The position numbers and the translations under genes were made by a program. DNA of 64,000 nucleotides from Aminiphilus circumscriptus DSM 16581 (lineage in GTDB: Bacteria > Synergistota > Synergistia > Synergistales > Aminiphilaceae). Location of the stretch: NCBI RefSeq assembly GCF_000526375.1, contig NZ_JAFY01000002.1, positions 310,001-374,000 on the forward strand, in the 5' to 3' direction. The notes under the pieces are model-generated. The model made no database searches. It was not told the origin of the DNA and worked only from the letters and a program-made list of their open reading frames with translations. This document shows positions 28,501 to 36,372 of this stretch, in pieces. Each line of letters begins with the position of its first letter. Within the stretch, counting starts at the first letter, position 1.

Positions 28501-28897
28501 CCCGAAGAATCCGCGTTCCCTGAAGATCGGAAAGGCCCATGGCGAAGATGCTCTCGTAGCATCCTTGGTTCAGATGCCCCAGGAGAACGGACACGTTTCC
28601 CCCGGCGTCACCGTTGAGAAGCACCTTTCGGTCGTGCATTTCGAGGAGGTAGTCGCTGCCGTCCCGGGTGGAAAAGGCGAGCCGTCCCTGGCGGATCCGC
28701 CCGCGGACCGGTTCGTAGAGATTGCGCGAGGCCCTTCGGTCGGGAACGCCGAAGAGAGCGTAGCGGAAGAAATGCAGCAGTGTCGTCTTGCCGCTCTCGT
28801 TTTCTCCCACGAAAAGAACGAGATCTCCTTCGAGGGGATCCACCCCCTGATCGTGGAGAATGCCGAAATCGGAGACGAAGAAGCGGGTGAAGCGCAT
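25316..28897 (-). CDS. yhaN: YhaN-type SMC/Rad50-like ATPase with central membrane hairpin
   Basis: A 1193-residue AAA ATPase with the Rad50/SbcC layout. The N-terminus has RFFVSDFGILHDQGVD and Walker A GENESGKTTLLHFF. Long coiled coils occupy residues about 190-480 and 570-950, interrupted at about 500-560 by two hydrophobic segments as in Bacillus YhaN. The C-terminus has the ABC signature/Walker B region ADQTYLALRLGMARQF, PLILDDLLVRFDEERR and the H-loop LLFSCHNATRE. It starts 2 bases after yhaO, its nuclease partner, so a DNA-end-processing complex is likely. The final 95 codons are Arg/His-rich and overlap cbiA out of frame; the functional protein may end earlier or a frameshift may have removed the original stop. 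Confidence 0.85.
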   Translation of the reverse strand: MRFTRFFVSDFGILHDQGVDPLEGDLVLFVGENESGKTTLLHFFRYALFGVPDRRASRNLYEPVRGRIRQGRLAFSTRDGSDYLLEMHDRKVLLNGDAGGNVSVLLGHLNQGCYESIFAMGLSDLQGTRILRDETVQGRLFAAGAGLGVASLPDLMERLAEKQREFYRFGRGKGTGGRVNELLESLRDVEEELHGLAEQEGRFWDLRDEEERLRQQVARETGEAEDARRRLSRILLLEKIRRPWTERKLALEKLAQIRGGRSFPERGIERYDVLVQEADALQASCREGRERVSRLEERETLLQDRYPWVLLEHREAVEALRGERGRFQELLASETRLEVEIRKDEKRHAEHLAELGDGWTDARLFRVDLSLPAIQEAQRFDAALRDARERRRLAEQNFRASRENVEEAEAVLEGKRERLADVPLPEDLDEELLGERKEALSRLRVFCSRRDRLDEAVRLARENRDRLRVELANLEQDTPGRYALFSLWAPVSLLVGAFALAFLWFLKRDPMVIVLAVVGFVLAPLFYVLARRQGGADEELQRKWKTQTERKRAEVAEAEAYASEQEVLAEGIREQICAVADGSGLPSPDDAERLEALVLLVEEEETLLANYRAARAALEDAQGAYERALLRMRKADEEVHAAGKLLEDGEWRWREWLRERGFEPRLEPGGFPEFVAKADSCRGETTRIAEAKTTLTAVRADLEALRNRLAACLRACGLPVPEKPDVSSLDLLVRTFDEVREASRELDALRERLAEERAALCVCEERLEGKRNEQARLFALAGATDEESFRACAAETARRLELERLVEEHEKVLVSLGGSLDALASLEDEMAALPLDLEQERDLLERRVAELEESCAGAHRRAGEVAAELQRLAHDENSSRLRQERQALATSLREAVKEWLSIVLCRRSLDEARSIHERERQPGVIRDADRFLRTLTGNRYALRLRDTSAGGAVELEEYATGARRGEDAWSSGLADQTYLALRLGMARQFGLRAEPLPLILDDLLVRFDEERRLGAAKVLLEIAREHQVLLFSCHNATREIFATLLAERASRCEESRFDGEKTLGATPLRVSCFTLSRGRSARRPFRFRNGRPVFPRRDGHDGAGHRHRRSGERCGQDDVHGRTLPRSGAARSACPALQGRTRFHRPLLPYPCRRAGVSESRRLSHVSGDASLSLRPRMRRCGRRRRRGRHGTL

Positions 28898-28899
28898 GC

Positions 28900-30276
28900 T
28901 CAGGCCTCCTCCCGAAGCAGTCCGTCCAAAAGCATCGCCTCGGAGGCGCCGAAGATCTCCCGGATCTCCCCGGAAGAAAGAGAGGTGAGGATGTTCCGGA
29001 TTTCTCGCCGCTCCCATCCCCGGGATTCCGGGTCCTCGGAAAGGAGACGCGTGAGCAGGGAGACATCCGGGCAGGCACGCATGTTTTCCAGAGAGCGCAG
29101 CACGTCCCCCACGAAATGATCGCCTCCGCGCAACTCCTCCACCGCGACGCAGGGAGCGGTTCGATCCTCCGGAGGAAGAAGCCAGACGCAATCGTCCCGC
29201 TCCACCTCACCGGCGTTGCAATGCACCGCAAATTCCTCGCCGAGATTCTTGCGGAGAAGCGCTCCGTGCAGAGCGGTCCGCCCCTCGAAGCGAACCTGAA
29301 GGAGGGCCATCCGCCCCTCCGCGTCCGCACGAACCGACTCCTTGAGTTCCGAAAGAGCACCGAGAAGCCGTTCCTCCGTCTCCACGGAAGAAAGATTGAG
29401 CGTGTGCCGGTATCGACGCACCGCGTCCACGGGGATGAACTCGCACCGCACGTGCCGGGAACCCGGGGTCAGGGTCACCGCAAAACACCCCCTGGGGCCG
29501 GTCTCGCCGCGCCTGCGGCTTTGAAACGTTCCCGGATAGGCCACGAAAGGCTCTCTTTCACGGAGGATTTCCCGTTCGTGCACGTGCCCGAGAGCCCAAT
29601 AATCCATGCCGGCGGCACAGAGGTCGTCAAGGGAGCAGGGAGCGTAGTTCTCGTGTCCCGCCCGGCCTCCCACGTTGGCGTGCAGGAGGCCGATGCGGAA
29701 AACGCCCTCGCCGGCGCTCTCCGGTTCCTGGGCGGCTGCGCGGAACTCCTCCACCACGTTGCGCGTCACGTCCCTCCGGGGATAGCTGAAGCCGTAGACC
29801 CGGGCCACGACGCGCCCCTCGCGGAGAATGGGAAGACTCGTGACCTTCGGGCCGAAACGGTGCACCGAGGGGGGGAGGTCCAGCCGAGCCTCCCACCCGG
29901 AAAGCGGATCGTGGTTGCCGTGCACCAGATAAGAGGCGATACCTCCCGCAGAAAGGCGCTGCACTTGCTTGCGGAAATCGAGCTGCGACGCGAGGGTCCG
30001 GTCCTCGCTGTCGAACACGTCACCGGCAAAGAGCACGAAGTCAACCCGACGCTCCAGCGCGATTGTCACCAGATTCGCAAGAGCCTCGGAAGGAGCGTTC
30101 CGCAAGCGTTCCGCCAGTCGCTCCGACGCATTGCGCTCCCGGCCCCTTTCGGAAATCGCAGGACCATTTCCGGGGCTACCCAGGTGAAGATCTGCACAAT
30201 GGATGAAGGTCACGGACCGAAACGAGGACCCCGCCTCGCACGTCGCTGGTGCATCGGGATCGGATTCCCAGGGCAT
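28900..30276 (-). CDS. yhaO: YhaO/SbcD-type DNA repair metallophosphoesterase
   Basis: A 458-residue nuclease of the Mre11/SbcD family. Metal-binding motifs are in order: CADLHLGSP, FAGDVFDSED, VHGNHDPLSG, GLLHANVGG and ALGHVHERE. A C-terminal capping region follows. ATG 30276 (MPWESD) is the best start; the longer open frame upstream has no ribosome site. It is the first gene of an apparent minus-strand unit yhaO-yhaN-cbiA-cbiB-cobD, so expression of late B12 genes may depend on its promoter. Confidence 0.88.
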   Translation of the reverse strand: MPWESDPDAPATCEAGSSFRSVTFIHCADLHLGSPGNGPAISERGRERNASERLAERLRNAPSEALANLVTIALERRVDFVLFAGDVFDSEDRTLASQLDFRKQVQRLSAGGIASYLVHGNHDPLSGWEARLDLPPSVHRFGPKVTSLPILREGRVVARVYGFSYPRRDVTRNVVEEFRAAAQEPESAGEGVFRIGLLHANVGGRAGHENYAPCSLDDLCAAGMDYWALGHVHEREILREREPFVAYPGTFQSRRRGETGPRGCFAVTLTPGSRHVRCEFIPVDAVRRYRHTLNLSSVETEERLLGALSELKESVRADAEGRMALLQVRFEGRTALHGALLRKNLGEEFAVHCNAGEVERDDCVWLLPPEDRTAPCVAVEELRGGDHFVGDVLRSLENMRACPDVSLLTRLLSEDPESRGWERREIRNILTSLSSGEIREIFGASEAMLLDGLLREEA

Positions 30277-30532
30277 GACTCCATTCACCTTCCTTCTCGT
30301 TTCCGTTCCTCCCGACAGAGCGCTCGGAAGACATACCGAAAACGGACACGGTGGAAACGGTCCGGCACCGCCGCTTTCACGGAAAAGGAGCACTCTGCGT
30401 ACACAGCATATCATGAGGCGTTCTTTCTGTATGCCCGATGTTCTCACGTTACGAAAAGAGCGCCGCAAAAGGACGGCTTAAGCTCCTTTCACGACGCTCC
30501 AAACGAACACCTGACGAGGCACAAAAGACGGT

Positions 30533-31228
30533 TCAGGAGAGGGACTTGAGAAGCTCCTCCGCGGCCTTGTGCAGGTCCCCGATCTTTCCGTCCTCCCAGA
30601 ACGTCCCCTGGATCAGGGGAAGACGTCTTTCGAGAAGATCCTTCGCCTTGTCCTTCTCGTTCGCCACCGCATAGGCCCGGGCGAGACAGAAGAGCGCATA
30701 GGCCTCGGCACTCGCCTGGGCATCGCGTTTCACGTAGGTTCGAAGGAAAGGATTCTCGGGATTCTTGCGCCCCGCGTCGTCCACCCATGCGACAGTGAGC
30801 GTCTTGAAGGACTTTCCAAGGGCGTTCACGGCGTGTTTCACGTACAGCACGTCGCCTTTTTTCGACCCGTGCTCCAGAATCGCCGCGAAGGAGGCCGTGC
30901 TGTAGGAAACGCCGAGCCCTTCCTCGATCTCCTCCGACGCCGACGGCAACGCCACGAGATCGATGAGCAGCCGCTTGCCCATCTCGTAGTTGCCGCCAAG
31001 AAGATACGACACGCCGGCATAGTACGAATATTTGACCTTTTCCTCCGGGCTGCATCCCGCCCGGGCGAAAAAGCTCGCCGCCTCGGCGTACTGCTTGTTT
31101 TCGAAGGTCTCCCACGCCACGCGCGGGTCAACGACTCCTCAGGTGGCCGCCCAAGACGTCGCCGTCAACACGAGAAACATCACCGTCAGAAGCAACGTAA
31201 GCCCAACCCTTTGATTTCTCCGTTCCAT
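30533..31228 (-). pseudogene. Secreted helical-repeat protein with in-frame TGA after the signal peptide
   Basis: ATG 31228 with GGAGG upstream begins a signal peptide of about 29 residues (GLTLLLTVMFLVLTATSWAAT). A TGA at 31141-31139 follows, and the same frame then continues for about 200 codons (VDPRVAWETFENKQYAEAAS to the stop at 30533). The mature region has paired helices of TPR type (YAGVSYLLGGNYEMGKRLL, YALFCLARAYAVANEKDKAK). Function is unknown. Either a nonsense mutation has inactivated it, or an internal GTG at 31120 gives a 195-residue cytosolic form. It stands alone between yhaO and the acyltransferase gene. Confidence 0.75.
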
Positions 31229-31686
31229 TTCCGCACCTCCGCAGAAGACATTCCGCTCTCGGATTTTTCCTCGCACTCCGCGACAGAAATACGCGCCGTC
31301 GCCTGAAAAAGAGATGTGCCACCGGGGCAACCGTCGCCGTTGCCGCCTCGTGAGAGCGACGCAAGTATAGTGACTTCTTTTGAGGAGTGCAACGAAAATT
31401 TGCGGATCTGTGACAAAACAGGGGCAGCATCATCCCTAAGGAACCTCTGAAAAACGCCACACCGACCTCAAAAAAACGCGATGCGATCAAAATCGTGCGC
31501 GCGAGAGAGAGAAACCTTTTAATCAGGGCTTCCCTAAAACGGGACAGGAAAAATGTCATTTGTTGTCATTCTCCACGGATGATGAGGCGCGATGTTTTCT
31601 TGAGCCTGAAGAAAGCAAAAGAAAGCGAAAAAACGTCGATTCCGGACAAGAAGGTAGTGAAAGAGGGGATGACGGCGGCGGAAGGG
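31229..31686. other. Intergenic region with a MITE
   Basis: About 460 bases between the TPR-like gene and the acyltransferase stop. It holds the 94-bp repeat element at 31440-31533 and otherwise no convincing gene; short frames lack ribosome sites. Confidence 0.5.
31440..31533. mobile_element. MITE-like element, copy 2 (CTAA target duplication)
   Basis: A 94-bp diverged relative of the element at 21790-21889. The ends are GGAACCTCTGAAAAA and TTAATCAGGGCTTCC, an imperfect inverted pair of the same type. CTAA flanks both sides (31436-31439 and 31534-31537). The interior differs from copy 1 but resembles the element at 61452-61538. Confidence 0.75.
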
Positions 31687-31720
31687 AGCGGTCCCGGCAC
31701 GATCACGCGCCGGGACCGCT
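31687..31720. terminator. Hairpin spanning the acyltransferase stop codon
   Basis: A perfect 12-bp stem, AGCGGTCCCGGC (31687-31698) with GCCGGGACCGCT (31709-31720), has the acyltransferase TGA in its loop. The minus strand lacks a clear U-tract afterwards, so termination is plausible but not certain; mRNA 3'-end protection is an alternative. Confidence 0.45.
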
Positions 31721-33565
31721 TTCCGCCTCGAGAAAGCCGAGCAGATCCTCCAGCGCCTCGTGAAGCGTCTCCTGAAGCGACGGAAGAGAGGTGCGGTCGT
31801 GCCGCCACCCCGAGAGGAAAAGGTGAAAGCGGTCGGCATAGGAAAGATAGCGGAAACCGTAGCCGTCCTCCACGACGGGTCCGAATCCGGCGAGGCGGAG
31901 CCCATCCGCCGCGGTGGTGCTGGTGGAGAAGGTGTTGCGGCTCAGGGTACGCCACCCGAGGTCGTCGTAAAGGGCGGGGCGTTCCAGGGATTCGGCGGCG
32001 GCGATCCGAAGCAGACCCCAGAGATGGCGGTCCACGCCAAACCCGGCCTTGCAGAGCCCAACCCGCTCCACGTGACACGCGGCGGCCTTTCGCAGAAGGA
32101 GGGCACATGTTCCCGCCTGGCTCTTTGCGGCGATCCGGGCGTTTCGCACCGCTGCGGCGTTGACGAAGGCAACCGACGCGGACGTTACGGGGCGCATGGC
32201 CTCGGTACGGCCATGGAGAAACCGACGGGTCATCACTGCCTGATAGGTGGTGCGGCAGACGCCGAAAAGCCGCCGCTGGGCGAGCTGGAGCGCCAGCTGC
32301 ACGAAGGCGTCGGAACTCACTCCCGCCCGCTTGATCCGATCCTTGCCAAAGGCATCGAAGGACCAGGCCCGGACACACACGCTTCGGGAATGTTCCTCCA
32401 CGACACGGAGAGCACGATGGACTTCTCCGAGAAGCTCCTCGTCAAAGGCGAAGCGGAGTTCCCGCAATGCGGGACGGATGCCGCCGGAAGCCCCTTCCCG
32501 GCGGGGTGCCTCCGTCGCGAGATGTGCCGCGAGACGGACCATGACGGATCCGTCCGTTCCGGCATGCTCCATGACGATCCCCGCGCCGCCGTCTGGAAAG
32601 ACCACGAACTGCACGGACTTGTCGTACCAGCGGTTCGCCGTCTCCCCGGCGAGAAGAGCCGCGCCGAGGCCGGAAAAGTCTTCCGGCACCGCCTCGTCGC
32701 AGCAGATCGCGAAGAGAGCCGTCTCGACGCTTTCGAGGAGTTCCTCGTTGCCCGGAATCGCCGCGAGACGCCGCCGCAAGGCGGCCCATCGTTCCCGGGG
32801 AAGAGCGGTGAACACTCCGACGGGGAAGGTCGCCGGAGTGGAACGACACCGTTCGTCGATGTCCCGGAAGGTCGCCGCCAGTTCGTCCGAACCACAGTAA
32901 GAGCGCGACGAAGCGCATGGGAGATCCATCCGAAAAAGACGCCCCCGGCGAAGCACCACCACGTGTTCCGCCGTTTTCCCGTTCCCGTCGGCGGCGAAAC
33001 GGAGCACGTCCCTTGAAGCACAGGGAACACGGGTGGTCCCGAAGACCCGCCGGAACTGGGCCATGCAGAGCGGCTCTCCCCGCTCCATATCCGGAGGAAG
33101 CGATTCCTCCAGGATTTTTCTCCGAAAGGCGAGCGCACCGAGGACGAGGGAGGCCGCCCGGGAAGACCACTCCTTCTCCCGTTCCTCCAGGGCGTAGAAC
33201 ACCGAGGAGTGAATCACCAGGGAGTCCCGAAAGGAGAGATACATGTCCTCCCAGAAGGGTTCCAGCCAGTTGGGGACATCCGGTCGGGACGCCCTCTCCA
33301 CGAGGCGGCGCTGCAGCTCGCGGCCAGGACCCGTCGCCCCCGCGAACGCCTCCGTCGCCTCCGTGGTGATGGCGAAGGCCCGGTCGTCCAGAAGAGGGCG
33401 TATCCATTCGAGATAGCGGCGGCACGTGTCGCCCAGGTCCGGAACGGGAAGGCGGGGCAGTTTTTCCTGAAAGGCAAAGATCCCCTCCGGGACTTCCACG
33501 CATTCCTTCCGCGGCGACGCGAGCACGGGCTCGTGCATGCCATGCCCCTCTTCGTTTCGTTCCAT
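31703..33565 (-). CDS. Choline/carnitine O-acyltransferase family protein
   Basis: A 620-residue full-length member of the choline/carnitine acyltransferase family, which moves acyl groups between CoA and a quaternary-amine alcohol. Family blocks appear in order: LPRLPVPDLGDTCRRYLE near residue 36, FWEDMYLSFRDSLVIHSSVFY at 104, MAQFRRVFGTTRVP at 168, FTALPRERWAALRR at 252, NRWYDKSVQFVV at 311, catalytic His334 in GIVMEHAGTDGS, DAFVQLALQLAQRRLFG, TRRFLHGRTEAMRPVT and FGPVVEDGYGFRY. No signal peptide is seen, so it is cytosolic. It follows a ProXWV-like importer by 18 bases, which suggests the imported amine is its acceptor. The family is mainly eukaryotic and rare in bacteria. The acyl chain length cannot be read from sequence. 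Confidence 0.9.
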   Translation of the reverse strand: MERNEEGHGMHEPVLASPRKECVEVPEGIFAFQEKLPRLPVPDLGDTCRRYLEWIRPLLDDRAFAITTEATEAFAGATGPGRELQRRLVERASRPDVPNWLEPFWEDMYLSFRDSLVIHSSVFYALEEREKEWSSRAASLVLGALAFRRKILEESLPPDMERGEPLCMAQFRRVFGTTRVPCASRDVLRFAADGNGKTAEHVVVLRRGRLFRMDLPCASSRSYCGSDELAATFRDIDERCRSTPATFPVGVFTALPRERWAALRRRLAAIPGNEELLESVETALFAICCDEAVPEDFSGLGAALLAGETANRWYDKSVQFVVFPDGGAGIVMEHAGTDGSVMVRLAAHLATEAPRREGASGGIRPALRELRFAFDEELLGEVHRALRVVEEHSRSVCVRAWSFDAFGKDRIKRAGVSSDAFVQLALQLAQRRLFGVCRTTYQAVMTRRFLHGRTEAMRPVTSASVAFVNAAAVRNARIAAKSQAGTCALLLRKAAACHVERVGLCKAGFGVDRHLWGLLRIAAAESLERPALYDDLGWRTLSRNTFSTSTTAADGLRLAGFGPVVEDGYGFRYLSYADRFHLFLSGWRHDRTSLPSLQETLHEALEDLLGFLEAESGPGA

Positions 33566-33583
33566 TGTCGGCCCTCCTTTCGG

Positions 33584-34435
33584 CTAGCGCGTCGGAGGCT
33601 CCCAGCGCCTGGCGAGGCTCTGGGTAATGCGGTCGATGACGATGGCGAGGAGCACCACGCTGGACCCTGCCTCGAAACCACGCCCCACGTCAATGCGGTT
33701 GATGGCGAGGAGCACCTCCTGCCCGAGACCGCGGGCGCCGATCATGGAGGCCACCACGACCATGGCGAGGGCCATCATGGTGGTTTGGTTCACACCGGCG
33801 AGAATGGAAGGCATGGCCAGGGGAATGCGCACCTCCCGGAGAAGCTGCCACCGGGTGGCTCCGTAGGCGAGGGCGGCCTCTTCAACCGCCTTGGGAACCT
33901 GACGAAGCCCGAGTTCGGTGAGGCGGATCACCGGAGGAAGAGAGTAGATAAGCGTTGCGAGCACCGCCGGAACCTTGCCGAGGCCGAAGAGCATCATGGC
34001 GGGAATGAGGTAGACGAAACTAGGCATGGTCTGCATGGCATCCAGAAGAGGCCGAAGGACGAGCGAGGCCCCCCGGCGCTCCGCCATGAGCACCCCCACG
34101 GGGACCCCCAGGATCAGGGCAAGGAACACCGCCGTGATGACCACCGAGAGCGTCTCCATGGCCATGGACCAGAGACCGAACATACCGATGGGAAAAAGAA
34201 GAAGACCGAGGAAGGCCCCCGCGAGAGGACGCCGGGTGGCATAGACGCCCAAAAGCGCCACAGCAAGGAGTACCGACCACCAGGGAAGCCAGATGAGAAA
34301 ACGGTTCACCTTGAGCAGCAGGGAAAGGATGCCCGCCGACACGGCGTCGAAGAAGGCCGCGTGATCCACCACAAGCCAGTCGATGAAGGAGTTCACCGCA
34401 GGCGCAATGTGATATTCGAGAGTTTTCGGAAACAC
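33584..34435 (-). CDS. proW: Glycine betaine/choline/carnitine-type ABC transporter permease (ProW-like)
   Basis: A 283-residue permease of the OpuAB/ProW family with about seven membrane segments. The cytoplasmic coupling region is the EEAALAYGATRWQLLREVRIPLAMPSILAGV block, and LLDAMQTMPSFVYLIPAMMLFGLG is typical of quaternary-amine porters. It lies 9 bases after the ATPase gene and 18 before the acyltransferase. It moves the ligand delivered by the 35380-36372 binding protein. Confidence 0.92.
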   Translation of the reverse strand: MFPKTLEYHIAPAVNSFIDWLVVDHAAFFDAVSAGILSLLLKVNRFLIWLPWWSVLLAVALLGVYATRRPLAGAFLGLLLFPIGMFGLWSMAMETLSVVITAVFLALILGVPVGVLMAERRGASLVLRPLLDAMQTMPSFVYLIPAMMLFGLGKVPAVLATLIYSLPPVIRLTELGLRQVPKAVEEAALAYGATRWQLLREVRIPLAMPSILAGVNQTTMMALAMVVVASMIGARGLGQEVLLAINRIDVGRGFEAGSSVVLLAIVIDRITQSLARRWEPPTR

Positions 34436-34444
34436 GGGTCCCTC

Positions 34445-35380
34445 CTATCCGGCGCGGTGTTCCGCCATGCGGCGCTCCGCCCGGGCAACCTGCTCCCGCT
34501 CGTCCTGAACGAAGCGGGCCACGTAGTCGTCGGCGGGGTCGGCGATGATGTCGTCGGGGGAGCCGATCTGGACAATGCTCCCCTTGCGCATGACCGCCAT
34601 GCGGTCCCCCAGGCGCAGCGCCTCGGAGAGGTCGTGGGTGACGAAGAAGATGGTCTTCCGGAGCGTCCTCTGGAGGCGGATCAGCTCGTCCTGGAGTTCT
34701 CTGCGAATGAGGGGATCAAGACCGCTGAAAGGTTCGTCCATGAAAAGGATGGGAGAATCCATGACGAGAGCCCTGGCGATGCCCACGCGCTGGCGCATGC
34801 CCCCCGACAGGGAGGCGGGATAGGCTCTTCCCCATCCTTCGAGCCCGACTCGGGAGAGGATCTCCTTTGCTTTGTCCGTTCGGGCCGTTGCCTCCTCTCC
34901 TCGGAGCTTCAGGCCGAAGGAGGCGTTTTCCAGAACCGTCCGGTGCGGCAGGAGACCGTAGTGCTGAAAGACCATGGCCACCTCCGTCCTGCGGAAATGC
35001 ACCAACTCCTGGGGCGTCATGGCCGTCACATTCCGCCCGTTCACGGAGATGTTTCCCGCCGTGGGTTCCACCAGGCGCATGAGACAGCGGATGAGAGTGG
35101 ATTTTCCGCTGCCGGAGAGCCCCATGACAATAAAGGTCTCCCCCGGCTCCACGGAGAACGCCGCATCTCGAACGGCCACCACGACCCGTCGTTCCTTCTC
35201 CAAAGCCTCCAGCGCCTCGGGATTCTCCACAATCCCCGGAGGCAGCACGTCGCCCTTCTGCCTGGAATAGATCTTCCAGAGCCCCCGAACTTCGATGGCG
35301 GCGGAAGAGAGAGGCGGCGCGTGCGCCGCCTCTCTCTGTTCCGGACCGAGATCGGCGGAGAGTGCGTAATGGAAAGCCAC
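34445..35380 (-). CDS. proV: Quaternary-amine ABC transporter ATP-binding protein (ProV-like)
   Basis: A 311-residue ABC ATPase: Walker A GLSGSGKSTLIRCLMRLVEP, Q-loop VFQHYGLLPH, signature LSGGMRQRVGIARAL, Walker B PILFMDEPFSGLDP, H-loop FVTHDLSEAL. The IYSRQKGDVLPP lead and the FRRTEVAMVFQ region fit the OpuAA/ProV group; the usual C-terminal CBS pair is absent, so the osmotic-strength sensor of OpuA seems to be missing. GTG 35380 shares a base with the binding-protein stop (TAGTG). Confidence 0.92.
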   Translation of the reverse strand: MAFHYALSADLGPEQREAAHAPPLSSAAIEVRGLWKIYSRQKGDVLPPGIVENPEALEALEKERRVVVAVRDAAFSVEPGETFIVMGLSGSGKSTLIRCLMRLVEPTAGNISVNGRNVTAMTPQELVHFRRTEVAMVFQHYGLLPHRTVLENASFGLKLRGEEATARTDKAKEILSRVGLEGWGRAYPASLSGGMRQRVGIARALVMDSPILFMDEPFSGLDPLIRRELQDELIRLQRTLRKTIFFVTHDLSEALRLGDRMAVMRKGSIVQIGSPDDIIADPADDYVARFVQDEREQVARAERRMAEHRAG

Positions 35381-36372
35381 TAGGGAAGCGCCTCCAGAGC
35401 GGCCCGTACCTTCCCCGCAATCTCCGGGGCCAGCCACGCTGCCCAGACCGCCTCGTACTCCTTCAGGAACCACTCCGCCGCCCGCTCCACCGTGGCACCG
35501 GACTCGAACATGAAGGCCAGCACCTTGTTGTTCTGCTCCAGCGTGGTCTCGTAGACCTCCAGAAAACGCCGCACCTCCGGATGGGCCTCGGCGAATTTCG
35601 CGTTCATGAGAATGAGCACTCTCGCCTTGGGAAAGGCACAGCCGTAGTCCTTTCCCTCTCCCCAGCGGGATTCGTCGTAGGGCGGTTCCTCCAGAAGTGT
35701 CATGTCGTACTTGCCGAGAACCCACGTAGGCTCCCAGTAGTAGGCCAGAATGGGACGTCCCCGGTCATAGGCGGTCTTGATGGCCGTGGAAAGGGCCGTC
35801 TCGGAGCCGGGCGCGAAGGATTCGAAGGTTTCCTCCAGACCGTAGGTCCTGAGCTTCACGTTGTTGATGGTATGCACCATCCATCCCGTGGGCCCATTGT
35901 AGAAACGCCCCTTCTTAGGGTTCTCCGGATCCTTGAAGAGTTCCCAGTACTTGGGCAAGTCCGCCACGGACTTCAGGTCCGGCGCGACGGGAGCAATGCC
36001 CCGGGCCGCGTCGCCCTTGATCATGTACGTCGGTACGTACCACCCCTGGGGAGCATCCGGAAAAGTGGACCCCAGATCCACCACAGTCTTTCTGGTCTGA
36101 GCCTTTTCCCACCATTCCACCACGTTGTCCACCCATCCTTCCATGGAGAGATGGGCGTCTCCGCGCTCGATGGCCATCAGCCCCGGCATGGACTCGGCAA
36201 AGACGTATTCCGGCGCGTAGCCGAATCCATGTTCCAGGATGAAACCGGCGATGCGGTTGTGCACCTGCACACTGTCCCAGCTGAAATCGACGAAAATCAC
36301 CGATTCCGCCGCAGCGACGGGAGCGACGGCCAAAACCGCCGCAAAGAGAAACCACAGCACTGTCTTCTTCAC
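35380..36372 (-). CDS. proX: Quaternary-amine substrate-binding protein (ProX/OpuAC-like)
   Basis: A 330-residue secreted binding protein. GTG 36372 has AAAAGGAG upstream and starts a signal peptide (KKTVLWFLFAAVLAVAPVAAAES). The mature part has the OpuAC-type fold: VDFSWDSVQVHNRIAGFILE, MEGWVDNVVEWW, ILAYYWEPTWVLGKYDMTLLEEPPYDE with several Trp/Tyr that could form the aromatic box for a trimethylammonium group. It heads the operon proX-proV-proW-acyltransferase. Ligand choice between betaine, choline and carnitine cannot be settled here. Confidence 0.9.
   Translation of the reverse strand: MKKTVLWFLFAAVLAVAPVAAAESVIFVDFSWDSVQVHNRIAGFILEHGFGYAPEYVFAESMPGLMAIERGDAHLSMEGWVDNVVEWWEKAQTRKTVVDLGSTFPDAPQGWYVPTYMIKGDAARGIAPVAPDLKSVADLPKYWELFKDPENPKKGRFYNGPTGWMVHTINNVKLRTYGLEETFESFAPGSETALSTAIKTAYDRGRPILAYYWEPTWVLGKYDMTLLEEPPYDESRWGEGKDYGCAFPKARVLILMNAKFAEAHPEVRRFLEVYETTLEQNNKVLAFMFESGATVERAAEWFLKEYEAVWAAWLAPEIAGKVRAALEALP

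Noticed and set aside
31139-31141. TGA as a selenocysteine codon
   Set aside because: It lies just after a signal peptide cleavage region, with no redox motif or SECIS-like hairpin visible; nonsense mutation or sequencing error is simpler.
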